Assembly: GCF_002160525.1 (NCBI RefSeq)
Contig: NZ_NFKT01000010.1
Location: 1 to 64,000 of the forward strand
Source: Lachnoclostridium sp. An169
Lineage (GTDB): Bacteria > Bacillota > Clostridia > Lachnospirales > Lachnospiraceae
Length of the DNA stretch: 64,000 nucleotides
Direction: 5' to 3'
In this document: piece by piece, positions 49,686 to 59,171 of the stretch
Numbering within the stretch: position 1 is the first letter of the stretch
Layout: each line of letters starts with the position of its first letter
The notes under the pieces: model-generated
What the model saw: the letters and a program-made list of their open reading frames with translations, nothing else
Database searches by the model: none
What the model was told of the DNA's origin: nothing
Made by a program: the position numbers and the translations under genes

Positions 49686-52084
49686 CTTACATACCCCCTC
49701 TCCGTTTTCCAGTCGATCTGCTCTCCGTTTACCCATACCAGCCAGCCGCACAGTTCAAAAGGTATCTCATATTCCGCCTTCCATCCTTCCGGAAGAAGAA
49801 GCTGCATATCAAGGACATGTTCATCCTGGTCTGCACTCCATCTGAGGAATATCATCCCGTCCTCACAGCGGGCGCTTCCGTATGCCCAGAAAAGGCGGCC
49901 CGGATGCGGCGCGATCCGGACAGTCTTTGTCCGCTGATTCAGTTCGCCAAGCCCCAGTATCTGTTCCTTTATCAGGCATCCCGTGTATGCGTTAAATCCG
50001 TGACAGCCGGATGATGCATGGACTCCTTCAAAAAATGTGCCTGAACCAATGCGCAGTTCCTCGAGGTAAAGATCTTTCCACTCCCGGATCAGCTCTTCTG
50101 TTCTTCCAAGACGCGCCAGAACATCAAACCGTATCATCAGGCCGATAAAAAGGTTGGACCGCCCGATATTCGGGTCCGGGCGCTCTTTCGGGCAGGTTCC
50201 CATCGCGTTTATAAACTGCCGGATATACTCCCTGTCCTCGAGATGGAAACCGCTCCAGATCTCCAGGGCAGTCCCGCTCTCCGTGCGACATTCCCCGCGC
50301 CTGAGACGGATCTGACCGGAGGTGTTTTCCACAATGGCGCCATCCCCGCTTCCGCTCATGATACCGCCTTTGTCCAGTCCCCTGATGATGCCTCTCATTT
50401 CCTCTGCGGTCCTCCTCCAGTCCGCTCTGTCATAGAGTTTTCCCAGTTCGTCCATCATCCGCGCAGCCAGACAGTTGACCGGGACGGAGATGGGTTCCAT
50501 GGCAGCTTTGCTGTTGGAGAGCGACCAGTCCACAAAAAGAGAACCCGGTATCTCCAGAAGCCCGCTCTTTCCGCGCAGGGAGAGCACTCCTTCCATGAAC
50601 CGCTCCACTCTGTTCCTGCACCGGTCGATAAATTCCCGGTCACCGGACCGCTCATAATAATCGCACAGTTCCAACATCAGCCAGAAGGACCAGTTGCGGA
50701 TCCCCACGTCCCCGTCTGCCCCACGCACGCCCGGATAAACCTCCGGGAAAAAGCCGTTCCAGTTCTTCTCCGGATCCGTAAGCATAAAGTTCTCGATAAA
50801 ATCTTTCTCCACCGAGAGGTCGCCGAACAGATGCCATGCCCCCTTTGACGTAAAATAGGAGTCGCACAGCCATCCGCCTCTCTCCCGCTCCGGGCAGTCC
50901 ATAAAAATATCCAGCGTATTCAGCCGCAGCGTCCTCCAAGCCGCTTCAAAAATCCGGTTTAAGTCCCCGTCGCTGCAGGAGAATACTGTCCTTTTCTCAT
51001 CCGGATATGTATCATCCAGCACCGCCGGAGCCTGAAACTGTACCTTCCCGTTCGTGCGCACGACTGCTTTTACATACCGGACAAGCTTCGGTTCAAAAGT
51101 ATTGAGATGATAAGTGCCTGCCTGCAGACAATACCGGGCTGCATACGTATTCCCGGCAAGTTCCCCGGACCGCCCCAGGTGGTCGGAGCTGATCAAATCC
51201 AGGACGCACGGCTTCTCCACCTGTACTGTAAGATCCAGAAAGCCCACCTCAGAGGCAGGAAGCGCCCAGTATACGGCAGCCGGATTTCTTCCGGGGATGA
51301 CCGTTATCCCCTTTCCCGGGATTCCTTCCCGGTATTTTCCCGTAAAGGGAGCGTCTCCTTCTCTCTGAAGGCTTTCCAGGAAACGGTTTTCCGGCGGAAT
51401 CATACCGTACCATTTCTGATTCACCACTCCCGCAAGCAGAAGGTTCGTATCTTTCGGTTCCTGGTCCCTCGGGGCAATATCGCAGACGGACTGTATGCCC
51501 GGAAACGGAATCCTGCGCAGCGTCGGATAAGGCGCTCTTCTCTTAAGATACGCATCCGGTTCTTCTGCCGGGACCGGTCTCTGCGTGAATCCTTCCATCC
51601 TCCAGGAAAAGCTCTCCGGCGTCAGGTCATAATACTCCACGATTCCACGGCAGTGGCTCATCGTCTCCACACGGGAACGGCGGAAGAGAAGTTCCCCGCA
51701 CGTCCATCCTTCCTCACCGGTAGCGGAAAGTACTTTTCCGTCCGGATCCGTGATCTCCAGTGTCAGCATTCCCGGCTCCATGGTACAGTCATTACAGTAC
51801 ATCTCCGGTTTGGAGTAAGCCGCTGTCTCCACTGCGATCTCACAGGTTCCCACAAGGGGTCTGCGGATCACATCCACACGGCAGTACCCCTTCGCGCTGC
51901 GGGCAGGTCCGTGCGCTGCCATCTCTCCGTTTATATAGAGGCGGTAGTAAGACCTTGCCGCTATCTTAAATGTAACTTCTGTCTCTTTTTCCAGTGACAG
52001 GCGGGTATGAAATCCCGCAAACTGATTGTACTTCTCCCGGGGATTTCCAATCCACACTGCCCGGGCTTTCTGAAACTGATCCAT
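49682..52084 (-). CDS. GH78-type alpha-L-rhamnosidase
   Basis: 800 aa. N-terminal beta-sandwich domains (about 1-300, RLYINGEMAAHGPARS), then the (alpha/alpha)6 barrel with the GH78 acid loop DCPERERGGWLCDSYF and SNSKAAMEPISVP; C-terminal beta domain ends near HPGRLFWAYGSARCEDG. The acid-loop sequence departs from the usual DCPQRDER.GW.GD, so it is a divergent member. A possible -10 TATAAT lies 68 bases upstream (52157-52152), so internal initiation is possible. AAGGAGG precedes the ATG. Translationally coupled to the GH106 gene. Confidence 0.85.
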   Translation of the reverse strand: MDQFQKARAVWIGNPREKYNQFAGFHTRLSLEKETEVTFKIAARSYYRLYINGEMAAHGPARSAKGYCRVDVIRRPLVGTCEIAVETAAYSKPEMYCNDCTMEPGMLTLEITDPDGKVLSATGEEGWTCGELLFRRSRVETMSHCRGIVEYYDLTPESFSWRMEGFTQRPVPAEEPDAYLKRRAPYPTLRRIPFPGIQSVCDIAPRDQEPKDTNLLLAGVVNQKWYGMIPPENRFLESLQREGDAPFTGKYREGIPGKGITVIPGRNPAAVYWALPASEVGFLDLTVQVEKPCVLDLISSDHLGRSGELAGNTYAARYCLQAGTYHLNTFEPKLVRYVKAVVRTNGKVQFQAPAVLDDTYPDEKRTVFSCSDGDLNRIFEAAWRTLRLNTLDIFMDCPERERGGWLCDSYFTSKGAWHLFGDLSVEKDFIENFMLTDPEKNWNGFFPEVYPGVRGADGDVGIRNWSFWLMLELCDYYERSGDREFIDRCRNRVERFMEGVLSLRGKSGLLEIPGSLFVDWSLSNSKAAMEPISVPVNCLAARMMDELGKLYDRADWRRTAEEMRGIIRGLDKGGIMSGSGDGAIVENTSGQIRLRRGECRTESGTALEIWSGFHLEDREYIRQFINAMGTCPKERPDPNIGRSNLFIGLMIRFDVLARLGRTEELIREWKDLYLEELRIGSGTFFEGVHASSGCHGFNAYTGCLIKEQILGLGELNQRTKTVRIAPHPGRLFWAYGSARCEDGMIFLRWSADQDEHVLDMQLLLPEGWKAEYEIPFELCGWLVWVNGEQIDWKTERGYVR

Positions 52085-52175
52085 GACAAGTCCTCCTTAT
52101 TTCACCGCTGGTTATTTTTCACAGCTCTGCATCTTTATTACAGCTGTATGTATTATAGAGAGTTTCTTTCTGTCT

Positions 52176-53129
52176 TCACAGAGAATTTTTCGTCCCGGGA
52201 AGGACATTTTCGTTCAAATTTTCGTTCAAAAATGTCCGCAGTTCCCGCACAAGGTACGCTTCGCAGTCTCTGGCATACACTGCCTGCTCCGCATTTTTCC
52301 GCGGATCGCTGTCCGGATATTCCGGCTGGTTCGTCTCCAGAAACCCGTGTTCTGCAGCCGGGTATTCTTTCGCCTTCACCTCGACTCCCGCTTCCATCAG
52401 ACGGAGCATATAATCCTTTCCGCTTTTCAGGAGCTCGTCCTTCCCGCAGAGGATAAACAGTGCAGGAGGGGTCCTGCGGAGCACCTCATCCGGAGCCTTT
52501 GCCGGGGAGAGGACCGGATCATCCCAGGGGATATCCGGATGCATCACGGACCGCGCCAGAGCGATCACTTCTTCCTCCCTGGTCAGATCTGCCACGGGAT
52601 AGACCAGCATCTCCCCTGCCAGGGCGAAGTTCTTCCCCGCCAGCAGGATCCCGGCGCAGCATGCCAGATGTGCCCCGGCGCTGTGTCCGCCCACGATGAT
52701 CTTCTCCGGATTGATCCCGTACTGCTCCGCATGTTCTGCAAAGTAAAGAATCACATCCGCTGCTTCCTCCTGGGCATAGGGAAGGGGACACACATCCACT
52801 TTGGTATAGTTGATATTGACAGCAAACGCACCCAGTTCATCCGCCATCTTCCGGCAGAAGGTATCCATCAGGACTGCGTCCCCGCCGATCCATGCCCCGC
52901 CGTGCATATTCACGAATACGGGAAGAGGACCGTCCCCTGCATGTTCCGGACGGTAGAGAATCGTCTGTACCCCCGGTTTCCCGCTGCGCGGTACGAGAAA
53001 TCGTTCCCCTGTAACTTCCTGAGACGCCCAGCGCTCTCTCTGTTTTTTTAGTATTTCATAAGACTGCGCCATTCCTGTCGCTTCCGTTGATTTTTCCTGT
53101 TTTTTCAGTTCATCTTTCTGCTCTTTCAT
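52176..53129 (-). CDS. Alpha/beta-hydrolase esterase of the HSL (acetyl esterase) family
   Basis: 317 aa. Oxyanion motif HGGAW (76-80) and nucleophile elbow GGHSAG (Ser150), with the acidic residue in CGKDELL and the His in AAEHGF. HSL-type enzymes remove acetyl or other short acyl groups. No signal peptide. In a cluster of rhamnosidases it could deacylate sugars before they are cut; it might also act on phenolic esters. A highly charged N-terminal stretch (about 1-40) precedes the core. 91 bases separate it from the following GH78 gene. Confidence 0.88.
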   Translation of the reverse strand: MKEQKDELKKQEKSTEATGMAQSYEILKKQRERWASQEVTGERFLVPRSGKPGVQTILYRPEHAGDGPLPVFVNMHGGAWIGGDAVLMDTFCRKMADELGAFAVNINYTKVDVCPLPYAQEEAADVILYFAEHAEQYGINPEKIIVGGHSAGAHLACCAGILLAGKNFALAGEMLVYPVADLTREEEVIALARSVMHPDIPWDDPVLSPAKAPDEVLRRTPPALFILCGKDELLKSGKDYMLRLMEAGVEVKAKEYPAAEHGFLETNQPEYPDSDPRKNAEQAVYARDCEAYLVRELRTFLNENLNENVLPGTKNSL

Positions 53130-53277
53130 CGCTCTGATTTCCTTCCTGTATGATGTATATCCGCATGAATCAATGAATATTTGTCTCTATATCCTGATAA
53201 TTTGCATTGTGATAAATTTCCGTGGAGAATCCATTCCATGCATTCTGCTCGTCTGTACCTGCCACCTTCAGCACTGT

Positions 53278-56085
53278 TTACAGTTTCTTAAGAGCCTGCT
53301 CCAGTTCTTCAAACCGCTCTTCGGGTACAGGCAGATTCCTGATCTGCGCCACTTCGCGTACCGTTTTATCCAGAAGATCCGGCGGCGTCACTACCGCCCA
53401 CGGGAAGATCTTCAGAAAGATCTCCCTTGTATCCGGGTCTGACTTCAGTTCCCTGACCGGCATATCTGCCGTATAGATTCTGCGCAGAGGCTCTTCCGTC
53501 TCCCACACTGCTTGGAAGCTGCCCGGCTGCAGAAGGAATCTTCCCTCTTCCGCCTGTTTCGGGACAGAGGCTTCTTCCTGCAGTCTTCCTTTTTCTGCCA
53601 GTTTTCCTTCAGACACATGTCCTGCCGGAAGGATGAGATCCGCCCTGCACCCGAACGGGACTTCCGCCAGAATCTTCACATGATGTTCGTCCAGAATCTT
53701 CCACGAGAACGCATACTTTCCCGCCGGAGAATCGTAAACTGCCGACATACTCTTTACCTTCCAGTTCATCGCCGGCTTCATCACAGCGTGCCTGCACCCC
53801 GGCGTCTCCCCGTCAAAATCCAGTCCCGCGCCGTGCCGGAAAAGCCACTCCAGGATGGAGCCGTATGCATAGTGGTTCAGGCTGTTCATTCCCGTGGGCG
53901 ATATCACGCCGTCATCTCCCACACTGTTCCAACGCTCCCACACTGTGGTCGCCCCGAGCAGTACTTCGTGGAGCCATCCCGGATACTCTTCGTTTAACAC
54001 CAGTCTCCAGACGAGGTCTGAAAATCCGTTGTCCGTCAGCACATTTCCCAGAAGGGGCGTCCCGACGAATCCGGTCTCCAACCGTTCTTTATTTTTCCGG
54101 AACAGTTCCCGCAGATTCCTGCGGCTCCGCTCTTCGTCAGAGGAGAGGTGGTATTTCAGCGTCAGCAGATGTGCCGTCTGTGTGTCTATACAGCAGCGGC
54201 CTGTGGCACTGAAATACTCTGCTTTCACCACGTCGAACTGTGCGTGGGAAAGGCTTGAATACTCCCCGGCGTCTTCGGTCTTTCCCAGAACCTCCGCCGC
54301 TTTTGCCACCATCTCCGCGCTTGCCGCATAGTAGACATCCGCGATAAATCCTTCATCTGTCCCGCCCAGGACTGCATCTGCCGCGCCAAACCGGTTATCC
54401 AGTGCCAGCCAGTCTCCGAAATGGAACTGCCTGCGCCATCTGTGGTCGTCTCCGTCCACGCTCCGGATATAATCCACCCAGGCTTTCATGCTCTCATACT
54501 GGTCCTCCAGAATGGATACGTCTCCATATATCCGGTACAGCGTCCAGGGGATGATGCAGGCTGCGTCCCCCCATACGGAAGAGCAGTCTTCTACGGCAAA
54601 CGCGGGTACCACATCCGGTACTCTTCCTCCTCTGACCGCCTGTTCCTTCTTCATATCATACAGATATTTCCTGTAGAACGCGTAAGTATCGGCAAGATAA
54701 GCCGCTGTGGGGACAAATACCTGGGTATCCGCCGTCCACCCCATACGTTCGTCCCTCTGCGGGCAGTCAGTCGGCACGTCCAGAAAATTGCCTTTCATTC
54801 CCCAGCGTACGTTCGAAACAAGCCGGTTTATGAGCTCATGCCCGGTCGTCAGCTCCCCGGTAAACTCCAGATCACTGTAAAGGGCAATTCCCGTGAAATC
54901 TTCTTTTTTCAGATCCGGGATTCCCTCGATCTTCACATACCGGTATCCGTAAAAAGTAAAATATGGTTTCAGCACGGTCTCTGTGCCGTCTGTGACAAAA
55001 CAGTACTCGGATCTGGCGGTGCGCAGATTGCCGTTATAAAAGTTTCCGTTCTGCAGGATTTCTCCGGTCTGAATGTGGATCTGAGTCCCCCGGGGTTCCC
55101 TCACTTTCAGTTCAAAAATCCCCGTGAACTCCTGTCCCATGTCAAGAACTGCCTCTCCGGCAGGCGTATGGATAAGCTCAGCCGGAGTGAAACGCTCGTG
55201 TTCCGTCACCGGAATACTCATCCGCTCTGTCAGTTCTCCCGCAGGCGCAGCGGTAAGGACTGCCTGTTCCGCCGGGAGGTCCGGCAGGGTATCGTCCCGG
55301 TGTTCGCCGTCATAGATATTGGAGAATGTGATCCTGCTGCGGCGCACTTTCCAGGACGGGTCTGTCCCGATGGTCTCCGTCTCTCCATCCTCGTATTCCA
55401 GGTGCAGTTCCGCAAGAAGTTTCCACTCCTTTCCATAAAAGCCGCCTTCGTCTTTGCCGTCGAATCCGAAACGCCCTTTGTACCACCCGTTTCCGAGAAA
55501 TACAGACAGCGTCCCTTTCCCTTCCTCCTGCATCACTTCCGTCAGGTCAAACGTCTGGTACTGCACCCACTCGTTATAGTCATTGCAGTAAGGGGTAAAG
55601 TACTCGTTTCCGATCCGTTTCCCGCAGAACATCGCCTCATACAGCCCCAGACCGCAGATATAGAGCCGCGCCTTCTCCACCTTTTTCTTCGGGGAGATCT
55701 TTTTTTCAAATACCGGATGCCGCGGATTTTCATTGTCGCAGGTGATCCATTGTGCCTGCCACGCCTCGTCCCGTTTCCCGGTCTCGAACCACTGCACTTC
55801 TCCTTTCGCTTCTTCTCCGGCATTCGTCCGCACAGTTACAGTCCAATAGTACCGGGTGCGCGGCTTCAGAGAAAGTACGACCGGTGTTCCCAGACTGTCG
55901 GTGTCCTCCGAAAATCCTGTATCCGCCTCCACTTTGTCCATCGATGCATCCCGCGCCACCACAATACGGGCGGCAGTCTGCACTGTGCCTGCCGCCTCTT
56001 CTACTTTCCATGAAAATACCGTCCGATCCATCCGGTATCCCACGGGATTTGTCAGGTGATTTACTTTCATATCATAGATTTTCAT
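53278..56085 (-). CDS. GH78 alpha-L-rhamnosidase
   Basis: 935 aa. N-terminal fibronectin-like and beta-sandwich domains (about 1-330, FSWKVEE, RTRYYWTVTVRT, YICGLGLYEAMFCGKRIG), then the six-hairpin catalytic domain with the canonical GH78 acid loop DVPTDCPQRDERMGWTADTQVF and SVWGDAACIIPW, and a C-terminal beta domain. Cleaves terminal alpha-L-rhamnose from flavonoid or other plant glycosides by inversion. No signal peptide. Its ATG overlaps the stop of the ceramidase-like gene (ATGA), so the two are co-translated. Confidence 0.94.
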   Translation of the reverse strand: MKIYDMKVNHLTNPVGYRMDRTVFSWKVEEAAGTVQTAARIVVARDASMDKVEADTGFSEDTDSLGTPVVLSLKPRTRYYWTVTVRTNAGEEAKGEVQWFETGKRDEAWQAQWITCDNENPRHPVFEKKISPKKKVEKARLYICGLGLYEAMFCGKRIGNEYFTPYCNDYNEWVQYQTFDLTEVMQEEGKGTLSVFLGNGWYKGRFGFDGKDEGGFYGKEWKLLAELHLEYEDGETETIGTDPSWKVRRSRITFSNIYDGEHRDDTLPDLPAEQAVLTAAPAGELTERMSIPVTEHERFTPAELIHTPAGEAVLDMGQEFTGIFELKVREPRGTQIHIQTGEILQNGNFYNGNLRTARSEYCFVTDGTETVLKPYFTFYGYRYVKIEGIPDLKKEDFTGIALYSDLEFTGELTTGHELINRLVSNVRWGMKGNFLDVPTDCPQRDERMGWTADTQVFVPTAAYLADTYAFYRKYLYDMKKEQAVRGGRVPDVVPAFAVEDCSSVWGDAACIIPWTLYRIYGDVSILEDQYESMKAWVDYIRSVDGDDHRWRRQFHFGDWLALDNRFGAADAVLGGTDEGFIADVYYAASAEMVAKAAEVLGKTEDAGEYSSLSHAQFDVVKAEYFSATGRCCIDTQTAHLLTLKYHLSSDEERSRRNLRELFRKNKERLETGFVGTPLLGNVLTDNGFSDLVWRLVLNEEYPGWLHEVLLGATTVWERWNSVGDDGVISPTGMNSLNHYAYGSILEWLFRHGAGLDFDGETPGCRHAVMKPAMNWKVKSMSAVYDSPAGKYAFSWKILDEHHVKILAEVPFGCRADLILPAGHVSEGKLAEKGRLQEEASVPKQAEEGRFLLQPGSFQAVWETEEPLRRIYTADMPVRELKSDPDTREIFLKIFPWAVVTPPDLLDKTVREVAQIRNLPVPEERFEELEQALKKL

Positions 56086-57332
56086 TTTCTTCTCCCCATC
56101 CTTTCTTTAAACAGTTCCCGGAATCCGCGGATAAATGCCGGCTGTGCATATCCCTGTTTCACCGGAGTTCCTTCCGCCTCGAAAGCATCGTGCTCATATT
56201 CCCAGTCGTCCGGTACATAGCCGCAGTATCCGCAGGCGTGGCTTACAAGAATCGTCTTCCTGTAAGGAGAATCCTCGCGGACTGCCTTTCCCACCGATGT
56301 AACAACTTCTGCAGAAATCCCCTCAAAAGCGATCTCACCGACTGTCAGAAGCCGAAGGGTATATGAGACCGGATCTTTCTCTGCTTTTCTGCCCGGGCAC
56401 ACAGCAGTCCTCTCCGCTGAATAGATCTCTGCCTCCTCTTCCTCACAGACGATTCTGTCGTTCACCTCCAAAATATCCTCCACATGTTCCGCTGTGAGAA
56501 AATCGAGAATCATATATCCCTTTTCCTCCAGATTCTTCAGATATGGGTTTCCGTCCCTGATCTCTATGCCGTACTGCCCCATGATCCTGGGATTCTGGTC
56601 TCCTGCCGCTCCGGAAGTCCAAAGCACCACCGCACCGTCGATCTTCTCCTCCAGCAATGCGGATGTTCTTCCCGGCAGGTCTCCCGAAAGACCGATTCCT
56701 CCCTCTACGATACAGCCGTTTAATACCACGGCATGTACCGCATAATTGATGATCAGGGCGATCGTCTTCCCATCCAGGTCTTCAATCCGGACAAGAGCAA
56801 GCGTCTTATCGCTCGGGCGCTCAAAGTTGATGCCGATCTCAGATTTTCCGCCTTTCTCTCGTGGCAGTGCATCCCGATTGGCATTCACATAAGATTTTCC
56901 CGTCCCATATCCGATCCGGGCAGGGCGCAGATTACGCTCTGCTTCCTTTGCTGTATCAAGAACCGTCTTCAGCAGCGCTTCGTACCATTTTCTGCGTTTT
57001 GGTTCCTCCGTTACCCCTTCCAGATAATCTCCTGCTCCTGTTATCGGTACTTCATGGGTATGCGTCGCCGCCATGAAAATGTGATCCTGCGGGATTCCCG
57101 TCTCTTCTGAAATCAGCTTTTCCATTTCTTTATAATGGGGAAGGATGCAGACATCTAAGGTCATAAAAAGGATACGGCTGCTGCCGTCATCCATCATAAG
57201 CGCTCTCACATAGATCCGGTCGCAAACCCTGTCTATCGCGATCGGACCGATAAACGGGATCGGAAAAAGTTCCTCTGCCGGAGTGATATCCCCTTTCGCT
57301 GCGCCCGCGTAAAAACTATACTTTTTCACCAT
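56082..57332 (-). CDS. Ceramidase-like hydrolase (neutral/alkaline non-lysosomal ceramidase N-terminal family)
   Basis: 416 aa. It opens with FYAGAAKGDITP, followed by the metal-site features of this family: RALMMDDG, FMTLDVCILP, ATHTHEVPI (His pair) and INYAVHAVVLNG, then SGAAGDQNPR. Real ceramidases are longer and exported; this short form has no signal peptide and sits between a tannase-family gene and GH78. Homologous short proteins occur in sugar clusters with no known substrate. An amidase or esterase activity on glycolipid-like plant compounds is possible. GGAGGAG precedes the ATG. Confidence 0.75.
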   Translation of the reverse strand: MVKKYSFYAGAAKGDITPAEELFPIPFIGPIAIDRVCDRIYVRALMMDDGSSRILFMTLDVCILPHYKEMEKLISEETGIPQDHIFMAATHTHEVPITGAGDYLEGVTEEPKRRKWYEALLKTVLDTAKEAERNLRPARIGYGTGKSYVNANRDALPREKGGKSEIGINFERPSDKTLALVRIEDLDGKTIALIINYAVHAVVLNGCIVEGGIGLSGDLPGRTSALLEEKIDGAVVLWTSGAAGDQNPRIMGQYGIEIRDGNPYLKNLEEKGYMILDFLTAEHVEDILEVNDRIVCEEEEAEIYSAERTAVCPGRKAEKDPVSYTLRLLTVGEIAFEGISAEVVTSVGKAVREDSPYRKTILVSHACGYCGYVPDDWEYEHDAFEAEGTPVKQGYAQPAFIRGFRELFKERMGRRK

Positions 57333-57356
57333 AAGAACTCCTCCTGCCTTTCAAAA

Positions 57357-58895
57357 CTATCCTTTCTTTACATAGCTCTCCGCCGCATTCACATCGCCGC
57401 CTGCATACACGGTCTCTGCGGGCCATGCCCATACCGGACGCTGCGCAGTAACCTCTCCTCTGAAATTATTGCCGTCCGTAAACGCCGTGGCGATCAGCTT
57501 CTCCGGGGCTTCTCCGTCCTCTACCCATTTCTCCATGGCGAGCATCGTGTCGTGATACCTGTCCCCGATCCCGTTCGGCATCGCCATATAGCCCACGCTC
57601 TGAAATCCTGTTCCGCCACCGCAGTGTCCCATTCCGGGTATCATAAAGTATCTCAGATATCCATCGGTCACCTGGCGCCCGCCATCCTGTTCGAGCACCC
57701 GGTTATAGTAATTCAGGGAATCCGTATACGGGATGATCGCATCTGCCGAGCTTCCCACCAGGATCAGCTTTCCACCCGCTTTGCGGAATTCACTTAAATC
57801 CGGATTTGCCGCATCCAGGATCGGAGAGAGTTCTTCCACTGCCCTCAGATAGTCCTTATGGAAATCAAAGTTCATCAGGTCTGCATCCTCGCCCCACGCC
57901 CAGAGGAAGGGAAAGAGAAGGGATGTCCGGAAGTTATCCGGGTTGCTCAGATCCACTAGGGAGAGCCCCTCCCTCTCCGCTCCGAGTGAAAAGTCCGCAT
58001 AGATCCGCTCTCCTGTCACCGGATCCACAACTCCCGCATAGATCTGCTCCAACGCCTTTAACTGCTCCGCCGAAAGCTTTACTTTCATCCTGTCATCTGT
58101 AAATATCCCCATATCGATTTTCACCTGGTGGGTATATGGATCTCTGAGCCTGTGGGGATACGTCAGGAAATTGTCTCCCGGCGCACCGCCGCAAAGCTTT
58201 CCGTACTCCAGTACCAGACGCGCGGAAACTGCCTCCGCGCTCTCTGCATCGAAACGCCCTTTTGGATCTCTGTTTACAGCCTGCCAGTTCCAGACGAACC
58301 ATGTATGAAGCCTGACCCGGTTGTACGCCGGGCTGAACGCCACGATCCCGTCGTAATCATGCGGATATCTCTGTGCTTCGGAAAGCGCCTGCTGCCCGCC
58401 TGTGGAGCCCCCGGTAAAATAGGAATGTTCCGGATCCTTTCCATAGAACGCCCGGATCACCTTCTTTGCCGCCACCGTCATTTCATGGGTGGCACGGTAT
58501 CCGAAATCGATCATCCGTTCCCGTTTTCCGTACATAGTTCCGTATTTTTCCGAGGTCCCCATATCCGTGCTCACCGATGCATATCCGTGGGAGACTCCGT
58601 AATTTACAAAAAATTCTCCCACTTCTCCCGCTGCGCCGCCATTTCCCGTGGCAAGAAGTTTCCCGTTCCACTGTTCCTTTACCGGGAGTGCAAGGATCAC
58701 TCTTATATTGGATTCCACTGACGGGTGGAGAAGGATTTCCATAAGGAACATCTCCGGAGTAGGCCAGAGCTTTACGGTCTCCATAAAGATATTCTCTTTC
58801 TTTTCCTGGCGGTACTCTACCTTTACAACCTCGCCGTTTTCAATCAGAATATGCTCCAACAGTTCTTTTCCCTGCCTGATCTGTTCTTCTGTCAT
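57357..58895 (-). CDS. Tannase/feruloyl-esterase-family protein
   Basis: 512 aa alpha/beta-hydrolase. Nucleophile Ser164 in TGGSTGG, Asp385 in GSSADAIIPY and His424 in GMGHCGGG form the catalytic triad. The family normally has Cys before the Ser, bonded to the Cys after the His; here the first position is Gly163 while Cys425 remains, so the disulfide is lost. That fits an enzyme without signal peptide in a reducing cytoplasm. Likely cleaves phenolic acyl esters such as feruloyl, galloyl or coumaroyl. First gene of the tannase-ceramidase-like-GH78 operon; AAGGGAG upstream of the ATG. Exact specificity unknown. Confidence 0.85.
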   Translation of the reverse strand: MTEEQIRQGKELLEHILIENGEVVKVEYRQEKKENIFMETVKLWPTPEMFLMEILLHPSVESNIRVILALPVKEQWNGKLLATGNGGAAGEVGEFFVNYGVSHGYASVSTDMGTSEKYGTMYGKRERMIDFGYRATHEMTVAAKKVIRAFYGKDPEHSYFTGGSTGGQQALSEAQRYPHDYDGIVAFSPAYNRVRLHTWFVWNWQAVNRDPKGRFDAESAEAVSARLVLEYGKLCGGAPGDNFLTYPHRLRDPYTHQVKIDMGIFTDDRMKVKLSAEQLKALEQIYAGVVDPVTGERIYADFSLGAEREGLSLVDLSNPDNFRTSLLFPFLWAWGEDADLMNFDFHKDYLRAVEELSPILDAANPDLSEFRKAGGKLILVGSSADAIIPYTDSLNYYNRVLEQDGGRQVTDGYLRYFMIPGMGHCGGGTGFQSVGYMAMPNGIGDRYHDTMLAMEKWVEDGEAPEKLIATAFTDGNNFRGEVTAQRPVWAWPAETVYAGGDVNAAESYVKKG

Positions 58896-59087
58896 GTTAA
58901 TTTCTCCCTTCTTACAGTTTCATATTTTTTGTTTCACGCATTCTGCTCTTCGTGTCTGCGATTCAGCTCGAAAGCCATCTCCACCGTTCTGATTTCTTCT
59001 ATCATACAGAAAACTTCTGTCTCTTTATATCCTGTTTTTCGCATTTTTGTTTTAAAATTACCATAAATTTTCTTCATTGTTTTCCTG

Positions 59088-59131
59088 AAAAAAACAGCAC
59101 CAGACCACCGCAAGCCGAGTGTCTGATGCTG
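59088..59131 (-). terminator. Terminator of the GH3 gene at 59157
   Basis: Minus strand ACAGCATCAGAC pairs with GTCTGGTGCTGT around a 15-base loop, then seven T. The rest of 58896-59087 holds the upstream region of the tannase gene, where I see a possible -10 TATGAT but no convincing -35. Confidence 0.88.
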
Positions 59132-59139
59132 TCCGTCTC

Positions 59140-59171
59140 TTTATGCCTCTGCGTCCTTATGCCTCTGTGTC
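59140..59171 (-). repeat. 16-base tandem duplication spanning the GH3 stop codon
   Basis: TTTATGCCTCTGCGTC (59140-59155) and CTTATGCCTCTGTGTC (59156-59171). The second copy contains the stop codon of the GH3 gene; the first repeats the tail downstream, slightly diverged. Confidence 0.85.

Noticed and set aside
58896-59087. A 14-codon leader peptide before the tannase gene
   Set aside because: Short chance open frame with no ribosome site or attenuator structure to support it.
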